Shown: one piece after another, positions 1 through 8,829 of the stretch
Numbering within the stretch: the first letter of the stretch is position 1
Layout: each line of letters opens with the position of its first letter
From: Pseudomonas pohangensis
Lineage (GTDB): Bacteria; Pseudomonadota; Gammaproteobacteria; Pseudomonadales; Pseudomonadaceae
NCBI RefSeq assembly: GCF_900105995.1
Contig: NZ_LT629785.1
Coordinates: 1,364,001 to 1,428,000 of the forward strand
Direction of reading: 5' to 3'
DNA: 64,000 nucleotides
Notes under the pieces: generated by a model
What the model was told of the DNA's origin: nothing
The model's input: the letters and a program-made list of their open reading frames with translations, nothing else
Databases searched by the model: none
Program-made: the position numbers and the translations under genes

Positions 1-1718
1 CCACTTTCCCAGCGCCCGTCGGCCAGCTGCACCTTGCCCAGACCCAGCGGCGCCGGGATGCCGCCGAGGAAGGAACCCAGCTCGCTGCTGGGCAGCTCCC
101 AGACCTCGACTTCGATGGCCACGCCGCCTTCGGCCACCCGCAGCATGCCCGGGCGAAAGGGCGGGCCACCGGCCAGGGCGTACAGCTGGTAATCCGGCGA
201 GCTGTGGGTGGCCTGCAGCAGGCGGCCGCCGCGCTGCTTGAGCTGCCAGTTCAGTGGCAGGCCGTCGAGATGGGCGCCACACACCACCACCCGGGCCCTG
301 TCGTTGCGTGCCGGGTTGGTAGGTGCGGGTAGATCCGACTGGCGTTCACCGGCCAGCGGCAAGTTGTGCTGGCGTTGCAGGGCATCGGCCAGACCGAGCA
401 GGTACTGATCGGTAAACACCCGGCCGAACAGGGTGATGCCCCAGGGCAAACCGTTGGCCATAAAGCCGGCCGGCACCGCGACGGCGGCGTAATCCAGCAT
501 GTTCATAAAGTTGGTGTAGTAGCCCAGGTCGGAATTGCGCAGCACCGGTTCGGCGTGCAGTTCGGCCAGCGTCACCGGGCGCGGGTAGGCCGGGGTCAGT
601 ACGCAATCGAGCTCCGTCAGGATCAGGTCGCACTGGGTTTTCAGCGCCTGCAGGCGGTATTGCGCCTGGAAGGTGGCGACGCCGGTCACGCCGGGTGCTT
701 TGGCCAGCACATCCTTGATCACCGGCAACACGGCATCCGGCTGCTGTTCGATCAGGGCGCCGGCCACGCTGTAGCGTTCCGCCACCCAGGGCCCGGCATA
801 CAGCAGGCGCGCGGCTTCGAGGAAAGGCGCGAAGTCGATTTCCACCGCTTCGCCGCCCATGGCTTTGAGCTGTGCGATGGTCTGCGCAAACAGCGCCGGG
901 CTTTCCGCGCAGCCGAGAAACTCCAACTGTTTGGGTACGCCAAAACGGAAGCTTTTGCGTGGCGCACCGAAGGCGCTGGCGTCGTTCCACAATGGGTTGC
1001 TGCGGCTGTATTCATCCCGCGGGTCCAGCTTGGCGGTCAGGGCCAACAATTGACTGGCTTCGCGCGCCGTAGCGGTGAAGTAGGTAACGCAATCCAGACT
1101 GCGACAGGCCGGCACCACGCCGGCGGTGGAGAGCAGGCCCTTGCTGGCTTTTAATCCGACCAGATTATTCAGCGCCGCCGGTACCCGGCCTGAGCCTGCG
1201 GTATCGGTGCCCAGGGCAAAGCTGGCCACACCCAGGGCCACGGCCAGCGAGGAGCCGGCGCTGGAGCCGCCGGACGGGTAGTCCGGGTGCAGGCTGTTGC
1301 GGCATTCGCCATAGGGCGAGCGGGTGCCGTTGAGGCCGGTGGCGAACTGGTCGAGGTTGGTCTTGCCCAGCGGCACCGCGCCCAGAGCAATCAGCTGCTC
1401 GACGATGGTCGCGCTGCGCTCCGGGGTGTAGGCAAAGGCCGGGCAGGCGGCGGTGGTAGGGATACCGGCCAAGTCGATATTGTCCTTGATGGCGAAGGGC
1501 ACGCCGAACAGTGGCAACTCGGCCGGGGATTTACCGTCCAGCGCGGCCAGGTAAGGTTCCAGCTCGGCTTCGTTGCAGAGATGGATAAACAAATTGAATT
1601 CGGGATTCAGCGCGGCCGCGCGTTTACCCAGCGCGAGCAACAAGGTACGCGGAGTCAGAGTGCCATCGCGGTAAGCGGCTTGCAGCGCGTCGAGGCGCAG
1701 GTCGAATGGATGTAGCAT
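1..1718 (-). CDS. atzF: Allophanate hydrolase (3' end cut by window)
   Basis: Hydrolyses allophanate to ammonia and CO2 in the cytoplasm, the last step of the carboxylase route encoded just upstream. The 572 codons visible begin MLHPFDLRLD and show an amidase-signature domain: Lys78 in VPFAIKDN, the cis-Ser in SGGSSAGS (about 149-156) and the nucleophile Ser in DTAGSGR (about 176). The end of the visible part (GIPAPLG, then LADGRW) is the small C-terminal domain specific to allophanate hydrolases, and only a short tail is missing. The ATG at 1716-1718 is the first good start. The gene is last in the guanidine operon, separated from the carboxylase stop by a REP-rich spacer of about 160 bp. 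Family assignment is firm; the guanidine rather than urea context comes from the operon leader. Confidence 0.95.
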   Translation of the reverse strand, partial: MLHPFDLRLDALQAAYRDGTLTPRTLLLALGKRAAALNPEFNLFIHLCNEAELEPYLAALDGKSPAELPLFGVPFAIKDNIDLAGIPTTAACPAFAYTPERSATIVEQLIALGAVPLGKTNLDQFATGLNGTRSPYGECRNSLHPDYPSGGSSAGSSLAVALGVASFALGTDTAGSGRVPAALNNLVGLKASKGLLSTAGVVPACRSLDCVTYFTATAREASQLLALTAKLDPRDEYSRSNPLWNDASAFGAPRKSFRFGVPKQLEFLGCAESPALFAQTIAQLKAMGGEAVEIDFAPFLEAARLLYAGPWVAERYSVAGALIEQQPDAVLPVIKDVLAKAPGVTGVATFQAQYRLQALKTQCDLILTELDCVLTPAYPRPVTLAELHAEPVLRNSDLGYYTNFMNMLDYAAVAVPAGFMANGLPWGITLFGRVFTDQYLLGLADALQRQHNLPLAGERQSDLPAPTNPARNDRARVVVCGAHLDGLPLNWQLKQRGGRLLQATHSSPDYQLYALAGGPPFRPGMLRVAEGGVAIEVEVWELPSSELGSFLGGIPAPLGLGKVQLADGRWES

Positions 1719-1750
1719 GTTCGGCTTCCTTACCTGCGGTTTGGCAGGTG

Positions 1751-1861
1751 TAGGGTGGGCTTCAGCCCACCGTGTTTGATGGCTCCCATGCTCCCGCGTG
1801 AGAGCCCACTTCGGGAGGTTGGAGCGTCCGGGCGGCGTTGCCACGCGGGAGCGTGGCAACG
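1751..1861. repeat. REP-like palindromes between carboxylase and allophanate hydrolase
   Basis: Two different intergenic palindromes sit side by side: GGTGGGC-TTCA-GCCCACC (1754-1771) and GTTGCCACGC-GGGA-GCGTGGCAAC (about 1838-1860). The first type recurs as an inverted pair at 5761-5815. Palindromes of this kind are common REP sequences in pseudomonads. They may also act as mRNA stabilisers or weak terminators inside the operon. Confidence 0.75.
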
Positions 1862-1880
1862 AGCAGCGGCTGTACCTGTT

Positions 1881-4800
1881 TCAGGCTTCTTCCAGCACCA
1901 CCACGCGCTGGCCGGCGCGTACCGGCGAGCCGGGTTGCACCCGTACCTCGCGCACCACGCCGTCGCGCGGGGCGAGCAGGGGAATTTCCATTTTCATCGA
2001 CTCCAGAATCACCAGCACATCACCGGCTTTCACCGTCGCGCCTTCCTCGACCTGCACCTGCCACAGGTTGCCGGCAATATGGCTGTCGATGCCGTGCTGG
2101 CCGGCGCCGAGCGGGCTGTCCTCGCCGATGTCCACGGCCACTTCCTCGCTGTCGAAATGGGCCTGACCGGAGTCGATCCAGCGTTGCCGCTCGGCAGCAA
2201 AAGCCCCGCGCTGCTGCTGGCGGAAGGCGTCGATGCCTTGCGCTTCCTTGTCGAGAAAATCCTGGTAGTCGGCCAGCGCCAGTTCGCTGTGTTCGATGCG
2301 CAAGTCATAACGACCGAGCGGGAAATCACGGCGAATTTTCAGCAGCTCATCGGCACTAACTGGATAGAAACGAATCTGGTCGAAGAAGCGCAGCAGCCAC
2401 GGCTTGCCATCGAAGGCGGCGACTTCGCGGTAGCGGTTCCACATCTGTAAGGTGCGGCCGACGAACTGATAACCACCGGGGCCTTCCATGCCGTACACGC
2501 ACATGTAGGCGCCGCCGATACCCACCGAGTTTTCCGCGGTCCAGGTGCGCGCCGGGTTGTACTTGGTGGTGACCAGCCGGTGGCGCGGGTCCAGCGGCGT
2601 GGCCACCGGTGCGCCGAGATACACATCCCCCAGGCCCATCACCAGGTAGCTGGCGTCGAACACGGTTTTGTAGACCTCATCCAGATTGGGCAGGTCGTTG
2701 ATGCGGCGGATAAATTCCAGGTTGCTCGGGCACCAGGGCGCGTCCTTGCGCACCGTGGTCATGTACTTGTTGATGGCCAGCTGGCAGGCCGGGTCATCCC
2801 AGGACAGCGGCAGATGGACGATGCGCGAGGGTACTTTCAAGTCCTGCGCATTGCACACCGCGTCCCACTCGCCGGCGACTATCTCGAGCAACTCATTTAG
2901 CGCCAGCGTTTCGGGTTGATAGTGCACTTGCAGTGAGCGGATGCCGGGCGTGAGATCAATCACGCCCTTGGCGAACTGAGTCAGAGCTGCTGCGTTTGCC
3001 GATGGGTTGTTAAAACCCGGCTCAGAATACTCATTTGCTCCATGCAAACTGCGCTTCTTCGCCGAATTTTGCCTAGCCTCGGCCGCACTCGCGACGCCCT
3101 GACGCAGTCCGAATTTGCGCTCCAGCGCCTGCATCAGCGCATGGCCACGGAAACGCAGCACCAGGTCCAGCTCCGGCGCGCCGATTTCCAGCAGCAGGTG
3201 GGTGTCGCCGGACAGGCGTGCCACCAGGCGTTTGTCGGCGTCGCCGATGTCGAGCACGATGGGCGAGGCCAACACATTCGCTTGCGTAGGAGCGAGCTTG
3301 CTCGCGATCAGGGGTGCCGCAGGATCGCCAGCAAGCTGGCGCCTACAGAGGTCAGCGCATTCGTTGTTTTTCGCTTTGGCCAGCTGCCGCGCCGTGGCGA
3401 TAGCCACCGGTACAAACTTGAGCTTGTCGCCGGCCTTGAGCTGGCCGAGCTGCCAGAGGTCGGCCTCGATCACCGTCACCGGGCAGACGAAACCGCCTAG
3501 GCTCGGGCCGTCAGGGCCGAGGATTACCGGCATGTCGCCGGTGAAGTCCACCGCGCCGATGGCATAGGGGTTGTCGTGGATGTTGGAGGGGTGCAGACCG
3601 GCTTCGCCGCCGCTGTCGCGTACCCATTCCGGCTTGGGCCCGATCAGGCGCACGCCGGTGCGGCTGGAGTTGAAGTGCACTTCCCAGGCGGTGTTGAAGA
3701 AGGTGTCGATGTAGGCCGGAGTGAAGTATTCCGGTGCGCCATGGGGGCCGTAGATCACACGGATTTCCCGCACCGCTGGCAGGGCTGCGCACAGTTCGCT
3801 CGGCAGGGTTGCGCCGGCGGTGAGGTCGCTTAGGGCTGGAATATGCAGCACGTCGCCGGCGCGCAGGGCGCGGCCGCCGTGGCCGCCGAACTGGCCGAGG
3901 GTGAAGGTGCTTTTGCTGCCCAGATAGTCCGGCACTTGCAGGCCGCCGCGCAGGGTGAGATACGCACGTGCGCCGCTGCCGGCGATGGTGCCGAGGCTGA
4001 CGGTGCTACCGGCCTTGATCAGCAGGGCGCTGTTCATCGGTTGTTCGACGCCGTCCACACTCAGGGGAATCGCCGCGCCGGTGACCGCCACCACCGCGTC
4101 GGTGTTAAAGCGCAGCAATGGGCCGCTCATGGTGATTTCCAGGCCGGCGGCACCTTCGGCGTTACCCAGCAGGCGGTTGCCCAAACGCAGGGCGCGGTCG
4201 TCCATCGGCCCGGACGGTGGCACGCCGACCGCCCAGTAACCGAGTCGGCCGGGGAAGTCCTGCACCGTGGTCTGGGTGCCGGCGGAAAGCACCTCAAAGG
4301 TGTGAGCCTGATAGACCAGGCCTTCGAGGCAGCGCGTCCAGGGTTCGCCGCTGGCGAAGGGCTTGTCGCACAGAATCTGCCGCAGGTACTGGCTGTTGGT
4401 TTCCACGCCATACAGCAGGGTGTCGGCCAGAACCTGGTTCAGCGCGGCGCTGGCTTCTTCGCGGGTCGGCTGCCAGGTGATCAGCTTGGCGATCATCGGA
4501 TCGAAGTAGGGCGGAATCTCGCAGCCGGCTTCGACCCAGGTGTCGATACGCAGGTGCTTGCCGTCGGCCGCCGGGAACTGCACGGCGGTGAGCAGACCGG
4601 GGCTGGGCTGGAAATCGCGGCCCGGGTCTTCGGCATACAAGCGTGCCTGAATCGCATGACCGCTGGCTTTCAGGCCTTTGCCCAGCTCACTCAGCGGCGG
4701 CAGATCGCCGGCCGCCAGCTCGATCATCCAGCGCACCAGGTCGACGCCCCACACCTGTTCGGTGACGCCGTGTTCCACTTGCAGGCGGGTGTTCACTTCG

Positions 4801-5660
4801 AGGAAGTAGAAGCGCGCGGCTTCGCTGTCGTAGACGAATTCCACGGTGCCGGCGCTGCGGTAATTGACCGCCTTGGCCAGCTTGATCGCCGCCGCGCACA
4901 GCTCATCCGCCATGCCGGCCGGCAGGTTGGGTGCCGGGGTTTCTTCCAGCACTTTCTGGTTGCGCCGCTGCACCGAGCAATCACGCACGCCGAGGGCCAG
5001 CACGTCACCTTGGCCGTCGCCGAACACCTGCACTTCCAGATGGCGGGCGCGCTGGATGTATTTTTCGATAAACACGCCGCTGTCGCTGAAGTTGTTCTGC
5101 CCCAGGCGCTTGACCGCCTCAAAGGCATCGCTCAGCTCGGCAGCGCTGTGGCACACGCGCATGCCAATCCCGCCACCACCGGCGGTGCTTTTCAGCATTA
5201 CCGGGTAGCCGACCTGTTCACCGGCAACCAGCGCGGCGTCGAGGTTTTCCAGCAGTTCGGTGCCTTCCAGCATGGGTACGCCGTGCTGTTTGGCCAGCGC
5301 GCGGGCGGTGTGCTTGAGGCCGAATACCCGTAGCTGCTCGGGCGTCGGGCCGACAAAGGCGATACCGGCGGCCTCGCAGGCTTCGGCAAAGGCGGCGTTC
5401 TCCGAGAGAAAGCCATAGCCGGGGTGAATGGCCTTGGCGCCGGTCTGCCGGGCCACGGCGAGGATTTTCTCCACCACCAGATAGGTGCCGGCCGCCGGGC
5501 CTTCGCCCAGACTGTGGGCCTCGTCGGCCTGCTGGATATGCAGGCTGGCGGCGTCGGCTTCGGAATAGACGGCCACGCCTTGCACCTTGAGCTCGCGCAG
5601 GGTGCGCAGGATGCGGCAGGCAATGGCGCCACGGTTGGCGATCAGCAGTTTGTCGAACAT
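1881..5660 (-). CDS. uca: Biotin-dependent urea/guanidine carboxylase
   Basis: ATP- and biotin-dependent carboxylase, 1259 residues from the ATG giving MFDKLLIANRG. An in-frame TTG seven codons upstream looks less likely. Order: biotin carboxylase with ATP-grasp (1 to about 445), carboxyltransferase part with the QDFPGR and GPMDDRAL motifs (from about 465), second KipI/KipA-like part (from about 800), and a C-terminal biotinyl domain with ESMKMEI, biotin Lys near 1222. The family is annotated as urea carboxylase, but members under guanidine-I riboswitches carboxylate guanidine. The carboxyltransferase reads VDFTGD near residue 700; from memory, urea-specific yeast enzymes have Asn at the first Asp, which would favour guanidine here. 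Odd: the protein is about 60-80 residues longer than I expect, owing to an in-frame REPIN (residues about 772-792) and a second low-complexity insert (about 849-890). Confidence 0.93.
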   Translation of the reverse strand: MFDKLLIANRGAIACRILRTLRELKVQGVAVYSEADAASLHIQQADEAHSLGEGPAAGTYLVVEKILAVARQTGAKAIHPGYGFLSENAAFAEACEAAGIAFVGPTPEQLRVFGLKHTARALAKQHGVPMLEGTELLENLDAALVAGEQVGYPVMLKSTAGGGGIGMRVCHSAAELSDAFEAVKRLGQNNFSDSGVFIEKYIQRARHLEVQVFGDGQGDVLALGVRDCSVQRRNQKVLEETPAPNLPAGMADELCAAAIKLAKAVNYRSAGTVEFVYDSEAARFYFLEVNTRLQVEHGVTEQVWGVDLVRWMIELAAGDLPPLSELGKGLKASGHAIQARLYAEDPGRDFQPSPGLLTAVQFPAADGKHLRIDTWVEAGCEIPPYFDPMIAKLITWQPTREEASAALNQVLADTLLYGVETNSQYLRQILCDKPFASGEPWTRCLEGLVYQAHTFEVLSAGTQTTVQDFPGRLGYWAVGVPPSGPMDDRALRLGNRLLGNAEGAAGLEITMSGPLLRFNTDAVVAVTGAAIPLSVDGVEQPMNSALLIKAGSTVSLGTIAGSGARAYLTLRGGLQVPDYLGSKSTFTLGQFGGHGGRALRAGDVLHIPALSDLTAGATLPSELCAALPAVREIRVIYGPHGAPEYFTPAYIDTFFNTAWEVHFNSSRTGVRLIGPKPEWVRDSGGEAGLHPSNIHDNPYAIGAVDFTGDMPVILGPDGPSLGGFVCPVTVIEADLWQLGQLKAGDKLKFVPVAIATARQLAKAKNNECADLCRRQLAGDPAAPLIASKLAPTQANVLASPIVLDIGDADKRLVARLSGDTHLLLEIGAPELDLVLRFRGHALMQALERKFGLRQGVASAAEARQNSAKKRSLHGANEYSEPGFNNPSANAAALTQFAKGVIDLTPGIRSLQVHYQPETLALNELLEIVAGEWDAVCNAQDLKVPSRIVHLPLSWDDPACQLAINKYMTTVRKDAPWCPSNLEFIRRINDLPNLDEVYKTVFDASYLVMGLGDVYLGAPVATPLDPRHRLVTTKYNPARTWTAENSVGIGGAYMCVYGMEGPGGYQFVGRTLQMWNRYREVAAFDGKPWLLRFFDQIRFYPVSADELLKIRRDFPLGRYDLRIEHSELALADYQDFLDKEAQGIDAFRQQQRGAFAAERQRWIDSGQAHFDSEEVAVDIGEDSPLGAGQHGIDSHIAGNLWQVQVEEGATVKAGDVLVILESMKMEIPLLAPRDGVVREVRVQPGSPVRAGQRVVVLEEA
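3286..3346. repeat. REPIN (two inverted REPs) inside the carboxylase gene
   Basis: GTAGGAGCGAGCTTGCTCGC at the left and its imperfect inverted partner GCCAGCAAGCTGGCGCCTAC at the right, about 60 bp in all, form the paired REP hairpins typical of Pseudomonas intergenic regions. Here the unit lies within the reading frame of the carboxylase and is translated as a linker (CRRQLAG ... IASKLAPTQA) without a stop or frameshift. Confidence 0.9.
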
Positions 5661-5760
5661 GGATTTGCCCTCGAAAGGCAAGGCGGGCCGTCCCGCAGTA
5701 TTCGGTCTGCACCACGGTCGTCCGTGGTGGAATAATTAGTTGCTCGCGCGCTAACCCGGC

Positions 5761-5815
5761 AGGGTGGGCTTCAGCCCGCCGGCGGGGCAGATTGGTGGGC
5801 TGAAGCCCACCCTAC
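5761..5815. repeat. Inverted pair of GGTGGGCTTCAGCCCACC repeats
   Basis: AGGGTGGGCTTCAGCCC and its reverse complement GGGCTGAAGCCCACCCT flank a short GC-rich centre in the spacer between the DUF1989 gene and the carboxylase. A single copy of the same unit lies at 1751-1772. The spacer also holds a small hairpin (ACCACGG-TCGT-CCGTGGT, 5711-5728). The pair is a REPIN-like element. Confidence 0.8.
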
Positions 5816-5826
5816 AAATTGGCATT

Positions 5827-6462
5827 TCAATCCCACACCAGCACCTCGGCCGGGGTCGGGTTGTAGGCGTTGCACGGGTTGTTCAATTGCGGGCAATTGG
5901 AGATCAGCACGATTACGTCCATTTCTGCCTTGAGTTCCACATACTTGCCGGCGCCGGAGATGCCGTCCTCGAAGGTCAGGCCGCCTTCGGGAGTGACCGG
6001 CACGTTCATGAAGAAGTTGATGTTGGCGCCGATGTCGCGCTTCTCCAGGCGGCCGTCGTGCAGGCTGGCGCGCAGGAAGTTGTCGCGGCAGCTGTGCATG
6101 TGGCGCTTGTCCAGGGCGTAACGCACGGTGTTGCTTTCCTGGGCGCAGGCGCCGCCGAGGGTGTCGTGGCGGCCGCAGGTGTCGGCCACTATGGTCAGCA
6201 GCGGGTTGCCCAGGTTGGAATACAGCACGGTGCCGGTGGTCAGGTACACGCTGTTTTGTTTGCGCAGGGTGCGTTGCGGGTCGTAGCGCTCGCGCGGATT
6301 TTTCGCGCTGAAGAACAGCGTGTCCACCGCCTGGTTGCCTTCCAGGTCGAGCAGGCGCACGGTCTGCCCGGCTTTGACTTCGCAGAGGAAGGGCTCGCCG
6401 GCCGGGATTTCGTGGCGGTAGACCGCGCTGGCGGCATGTTTATCGCTTGCAGTAAGGCTCAT
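5827..6462 (-). CDS. DUF1989 urea-carboxylase-associated protein (probable carboxyguanidine deiminase subunit)
   Basis: A 211-residue DUF1989 protein of the kind annotated as urea carboxylase-associated protein. In guanidine-degrading bacteria two such paralogues form carboxyguanidine deiminase (CgdAB), which converts carboxyguanidine to allophanate and ammonia. Visible family motifs are the AVDTLFF segment and a Cys/His cluster, ADTCGRHDTLGG, likely metal-binding. The ATG at 6460-6462 (MSLTASDK) has a GAGGG ribosome site; reading on upstream would run into the preceding gene. It starts 10 bp after its paralogue. I cannot tell CgdA from CgdB by eye. Confidence 0.9.
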   Translation of the reverse strand: MSLTASDKHAASAVYRHEIPAGEPFLCEVKAGQTVRLLDLEGNQAVDTLFFSAKNPRERYDPQRTLRKQNSVYLTTGTVLYSNLGNPLLTIVADTCGRHDTLGGACAQESNTVRYALDKRHMHSCRDNFLRASLHDGRLEKRDIGANINFFMNVPVTPEGGLTFEDGISGAGKYVELKAEMDVIVLISNCPQLNNPCNAYNPTPAEVLVWD

Positions 6463-6472
6463 CGGGGCGCCC

Positions 6473-7201
6473 TCAGAGGTATTGACGTTCGGTGTTGTGA
6501 AAGCCGCGCGCGTTTTCCGCTCGCGAGGTGCGGCAGAGCACGCTGATGCCATCGCTCTTGACCTTGTGCCAGCTCAGTTGCACCGGCCTGGGCGCATAGA
6601 TCGGGTCGGGGTCCATCGGGTGTTGCAGGGCGGTGAGTACCACCAGGGTATCCATCGGCGCATACAGCTCGATGTAGTCGCCGGCCCTGGAGTTATCCGG
6701 CACAAACTGGAAGCGGCCGTCGCCATCCACCGTGACCTTGCTGAACAGGTTGAGGTTCATCAGCAGGTCTTGCAGGTTGAGGTTCCACTTGCCCATTTCC
6801 ACCAGCAGGTTGTCCACGCCGTTGCGGAAGAAACCGTTGCGCAATTCCTGATAGCGGCCCTGGCCGTATTTCTCGGCGACTTCTTCGGCGTTGAGTACAC
6901 CGCCGAAACTGTCGTGCCAGCCACAGGTGTCGGCAGTGATCGCCGCCAGCACCCGGCCCATGTCCGAATACAGGCAGTGGCCGGCCGTGAGTTTGGCGGT
7001 GTGCTGGCACTTGAGGCTGTCGGGCAGGTTCAGCCGCTCGCTTTTCTCGCTGGCCGAGAGCAGCAGCAGGCTGACATTGGCACCGCCTTCAAGGTCGCTG
7101 ATGCGCAGCAATTGGCCGCGCTTGAGCACAAAGGAGGTGTGGCCACCGCCGGGCAGCAGTTCTTCATAGAGGGTGGGACGCAGGCTCAGGGCAGCTGTCA
7201 T
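6473..7201 (-). CDS. DUF1989 urea-carboxylase-associated protein, second paralogue (probable carboxyguanidine deiminase subunit)
   Basis: A 242-residue paralogue of the next gene, with the same ADTCGWHDSFGG metal-site-like motif and a matching ANVSLLLLSASE segment in place of AVDTLFF. It is the likely partner subunit of the carboxyguanidine deiminase. The start codon overlaps the stop of the ABC ATPase in an ATGA (7198-7201), so the transport and degradation genes are translationally coupled. Family assignment is clear. The enzymatic role comes from published work on guanidine operons, not from active-site evidence here. Confidence 0.9.
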   Translation of the reverse strand: MTAALSLRPTLYEELLPGGGHTSFVLKRGQLLRISDLEGGANVSLLLLSASEKSERLNLPDSLKCQHTAKLTAGHCLYSDMGRVLAAITADTCGWHDSFGGVLNAEEVAEKYGQGRYQELRNGFFRNGVDNLLVEMGKWNLNLQDLLMNLNLFSKVTVDGDGRFQFVPDNSRAGDYIELYAPMDTLVVLTALQHPMDPDPIYAPRPVQLSWHKVKSDGISVLCRTSRAENARGFHNTERQYL

Positions 7202-7995
7202 TGCGAGGCTCCTTGCAATTGCGCGCCGAGTTGCGGCGGCAGGTGGGCGACGGCCTCACGGCGGGCGCGGCGGTCGCTGTTGAGGGGGATGTCGTAGGTG
7301 ATGCGTGCGCCATAGGCGCCGGGCTCATGGGGGTCGAGGCGCACCTTGTCGAACACCAGCAGGCGAGTGCCCAGGCTGAAACCTTCACTCAGATCATGGG
7401 TGACCATGAACACGGTGAGGCGGGTTTCCTGCCAGAGTTCCAGCAGCAGGGCGTGCATGTCCTTGCGGATACCCGGGTCGAGGGCGCCGAACGGCTCGTC
7501 GAGCAGCAACACCCGTGGCTGCATGATCAGTGCCTGGGCAATCGCCAGGCGTTGCTGCATGCCGCCGGACAGCTGGCTGGGGTATTTGTCCAGGGCATGG
7601 CCGAGGCCGACCTTGTGCAAAATTACCGCCGCCTGATCACGGGCTGCACGCTTGGCGGCGCCGAACAGCCGGCCGAGGAAGGGTGCTTTGGGCAGCTCCA
7701 GACCGATGGCAACGTTGTCCAGTACGGATAGATGAGGGAATACCGAGTAGCGCTGGAACACCACACCACGGCTGGCGTCCGGCTCGCCGGCCAGGGGTTC
7801 GCCGCCGAGGAGGATTTCGCCCTTGCTCGGTCGTTCCTGCCCCAGCAGCAGGCGCAGGAAGGTCGACTTGCCACAGCCGGAAGCACCGACCAGGGTGCAG
7901 AACTCGCCTTCGTTGACCGACAGGTTCAAGCGCTCAAGTACCACCTGGTCACTGTAGCTCTGCCATACATTGCGGACTTCGATAAAGGGCTTCAT
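7198..7995 (-). CDS. ABC transporter ATP-binding protein of the guanidine/urea-carboxylase operon
   Basis: A 265-residue ATPase subunit of a nitrate/taurine-type importer. Walker A is GASGCGKST, the signature is LSGGMQQR, Walker B is VLLLDEP, and the H-loop is FMVTHD. The chosen ATG (7993-7995, MKPFIEV) overlaps the permease stop as ATGA. The extra 29 residues possible upstream would lie inside the permease gene and are rejected. It should energise import of guanidine or a related compound together with the permease and binding protein that precede it. Confidence 0.93.
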   Translation of the reverse strand: MKPFIEVRNVWQSYSDQVVLERLNLSVNEGEFCTLVGASGCGKSTFLRLLLGQERPSKGEILLGGEPLAGEPDASRGVVFQRYSVFPHLSVLDNVAIGLELPKAPFLGRLFGAAKRAARDQAAVILHKVGLGHALDKYPSQLSGGMQQRLAIAQALIMQPRVLLLDEPFGALDPGIRKDMHALLLELWQETRLTVFMVTHDLSEGFSLGTRLLVFDKVRLDPHEPGAYGARITYDIPLNSDRRARREAVAHLPPQLGAQLQGASQ

Positions 7996-8807
7996 GCCTT
8001 GACTCCCTCGAACCAGGGAAAGGCCAGCCGGGTCAGGCGGCGCAGGCCCAGGTCCATCAGCCAGGCCAGCAGGGTGATCCACAGCACGTAGGGCAGGATC
8101 ACATCCATGGCCATATAGCGGCGCACGAGGAAGATGCGGTAGCCGAGGCCGTCGGTACTGGCGATGGCTTCGGCGGCAATCAGGAACAGCCAGGCCGAGC
8201 CGAGCACCAGACGCAGGGCGATCAGCAGGCGCGGCAGCAGTTGCGGCAACACCACCCGCAGGATCAGGGTCCAGGTGCTGGCACCGAGGGTCTGCGCCTT
8301 GATCAGGATTTCCGTGGGAATCTCGCGGGCACGCTGTTCCAGATCACGGGCCAGCACCGGGGTGATGCCGATCACGATCAGCATCACCTTGGACAGTTCG
8401 CCCAGACCAAACACGATAAACAGAATCGGCAGTATCGCCAGCGGCGGCACCATCGACAGCACCGTTAGCAGTGGCGACAGCGGTGCGCCGAACAGCGGCA
8501 ACACGCCGGCAGCGATGCCCAGGCACAACCCCAGCAGGGCGGCGATGCCGATACCCATGCCCAGCCGCGCCAGGCTGGAGCCGGTGTCTTCCCAGAACAG
8601 GTAGTTGCCGCTGCGCTTGTCTTCGGTAAACGCCAGGCGATCCACCGCTGCTGCCATCTGGCTGGCGCTGGGCAACAGTTTGTCGTTGGGGTTCTCTGCC
8701 AGTCTGGAAACAGAGCCGGCAAAGTAGGCAAACAACAGCAAGGCAAAGGGCAACAGGATCAGCAGCAAACGGCCACCGCGATCGGGGTGTCGGTTGATCA
8801 GGCGCAT
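7992..8807 (-). CDS. ABC transporter permease of the guanidine/urea-carboxylase operon
   Basis: A 271-residue inner-membrane permease of the SsuC/TauC type, with an N-terminal helix at about 15-35 and further hydrophobic segments at about 85-110, 115-145, 195-215 and 240-260. The cytoplasmic coupling loop (LGASTWTLILRVVLPQLLPRL) has the usual EAA-like pattern. ATG at 8805-8807 follows a GAGAAG ribosome site; the in-frame GTG at 8819 has none. It lies between the binding-protein and ATPase genes and overlaps the ATPase by 4 bp. Confidence 0.92.
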   Translation of the reverse strand: MRLINRHPDRGGRLLLILLPFALLLFAYFAGSVSRLAENPNDKLLPSASQMAAAVDRLAFTEDKRSGNYLFWEDTGSSLARLGMGIGIAALLGLCLGIAAGVLPLFGAPLSPLLTVLSMVPPLAILPILFIVFGLGELSKVMLIVIGITPVLARDLEQRAREIPTEILIKAQTLGASTWTLILRVVLPQLLPRLLIALRLVLGSAWLFLIAAEAIASTDGLGYRIFLVRRYMAMDVILPYVLWITLLAWLMDLGLRRLTRLAFPWFEGVKA

Positions 8808-8829
8808 AGTGCTTCTCACGGTTAAGGAT

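Noticed and set aside
3843..5333. Long plus-strand frame opposite the carboxylase (496 codons)
   Set aside because: Antisense to the biotin carboxylase domain, with no ribosome site and an amino acid composition typical of a reverse-complement frame.
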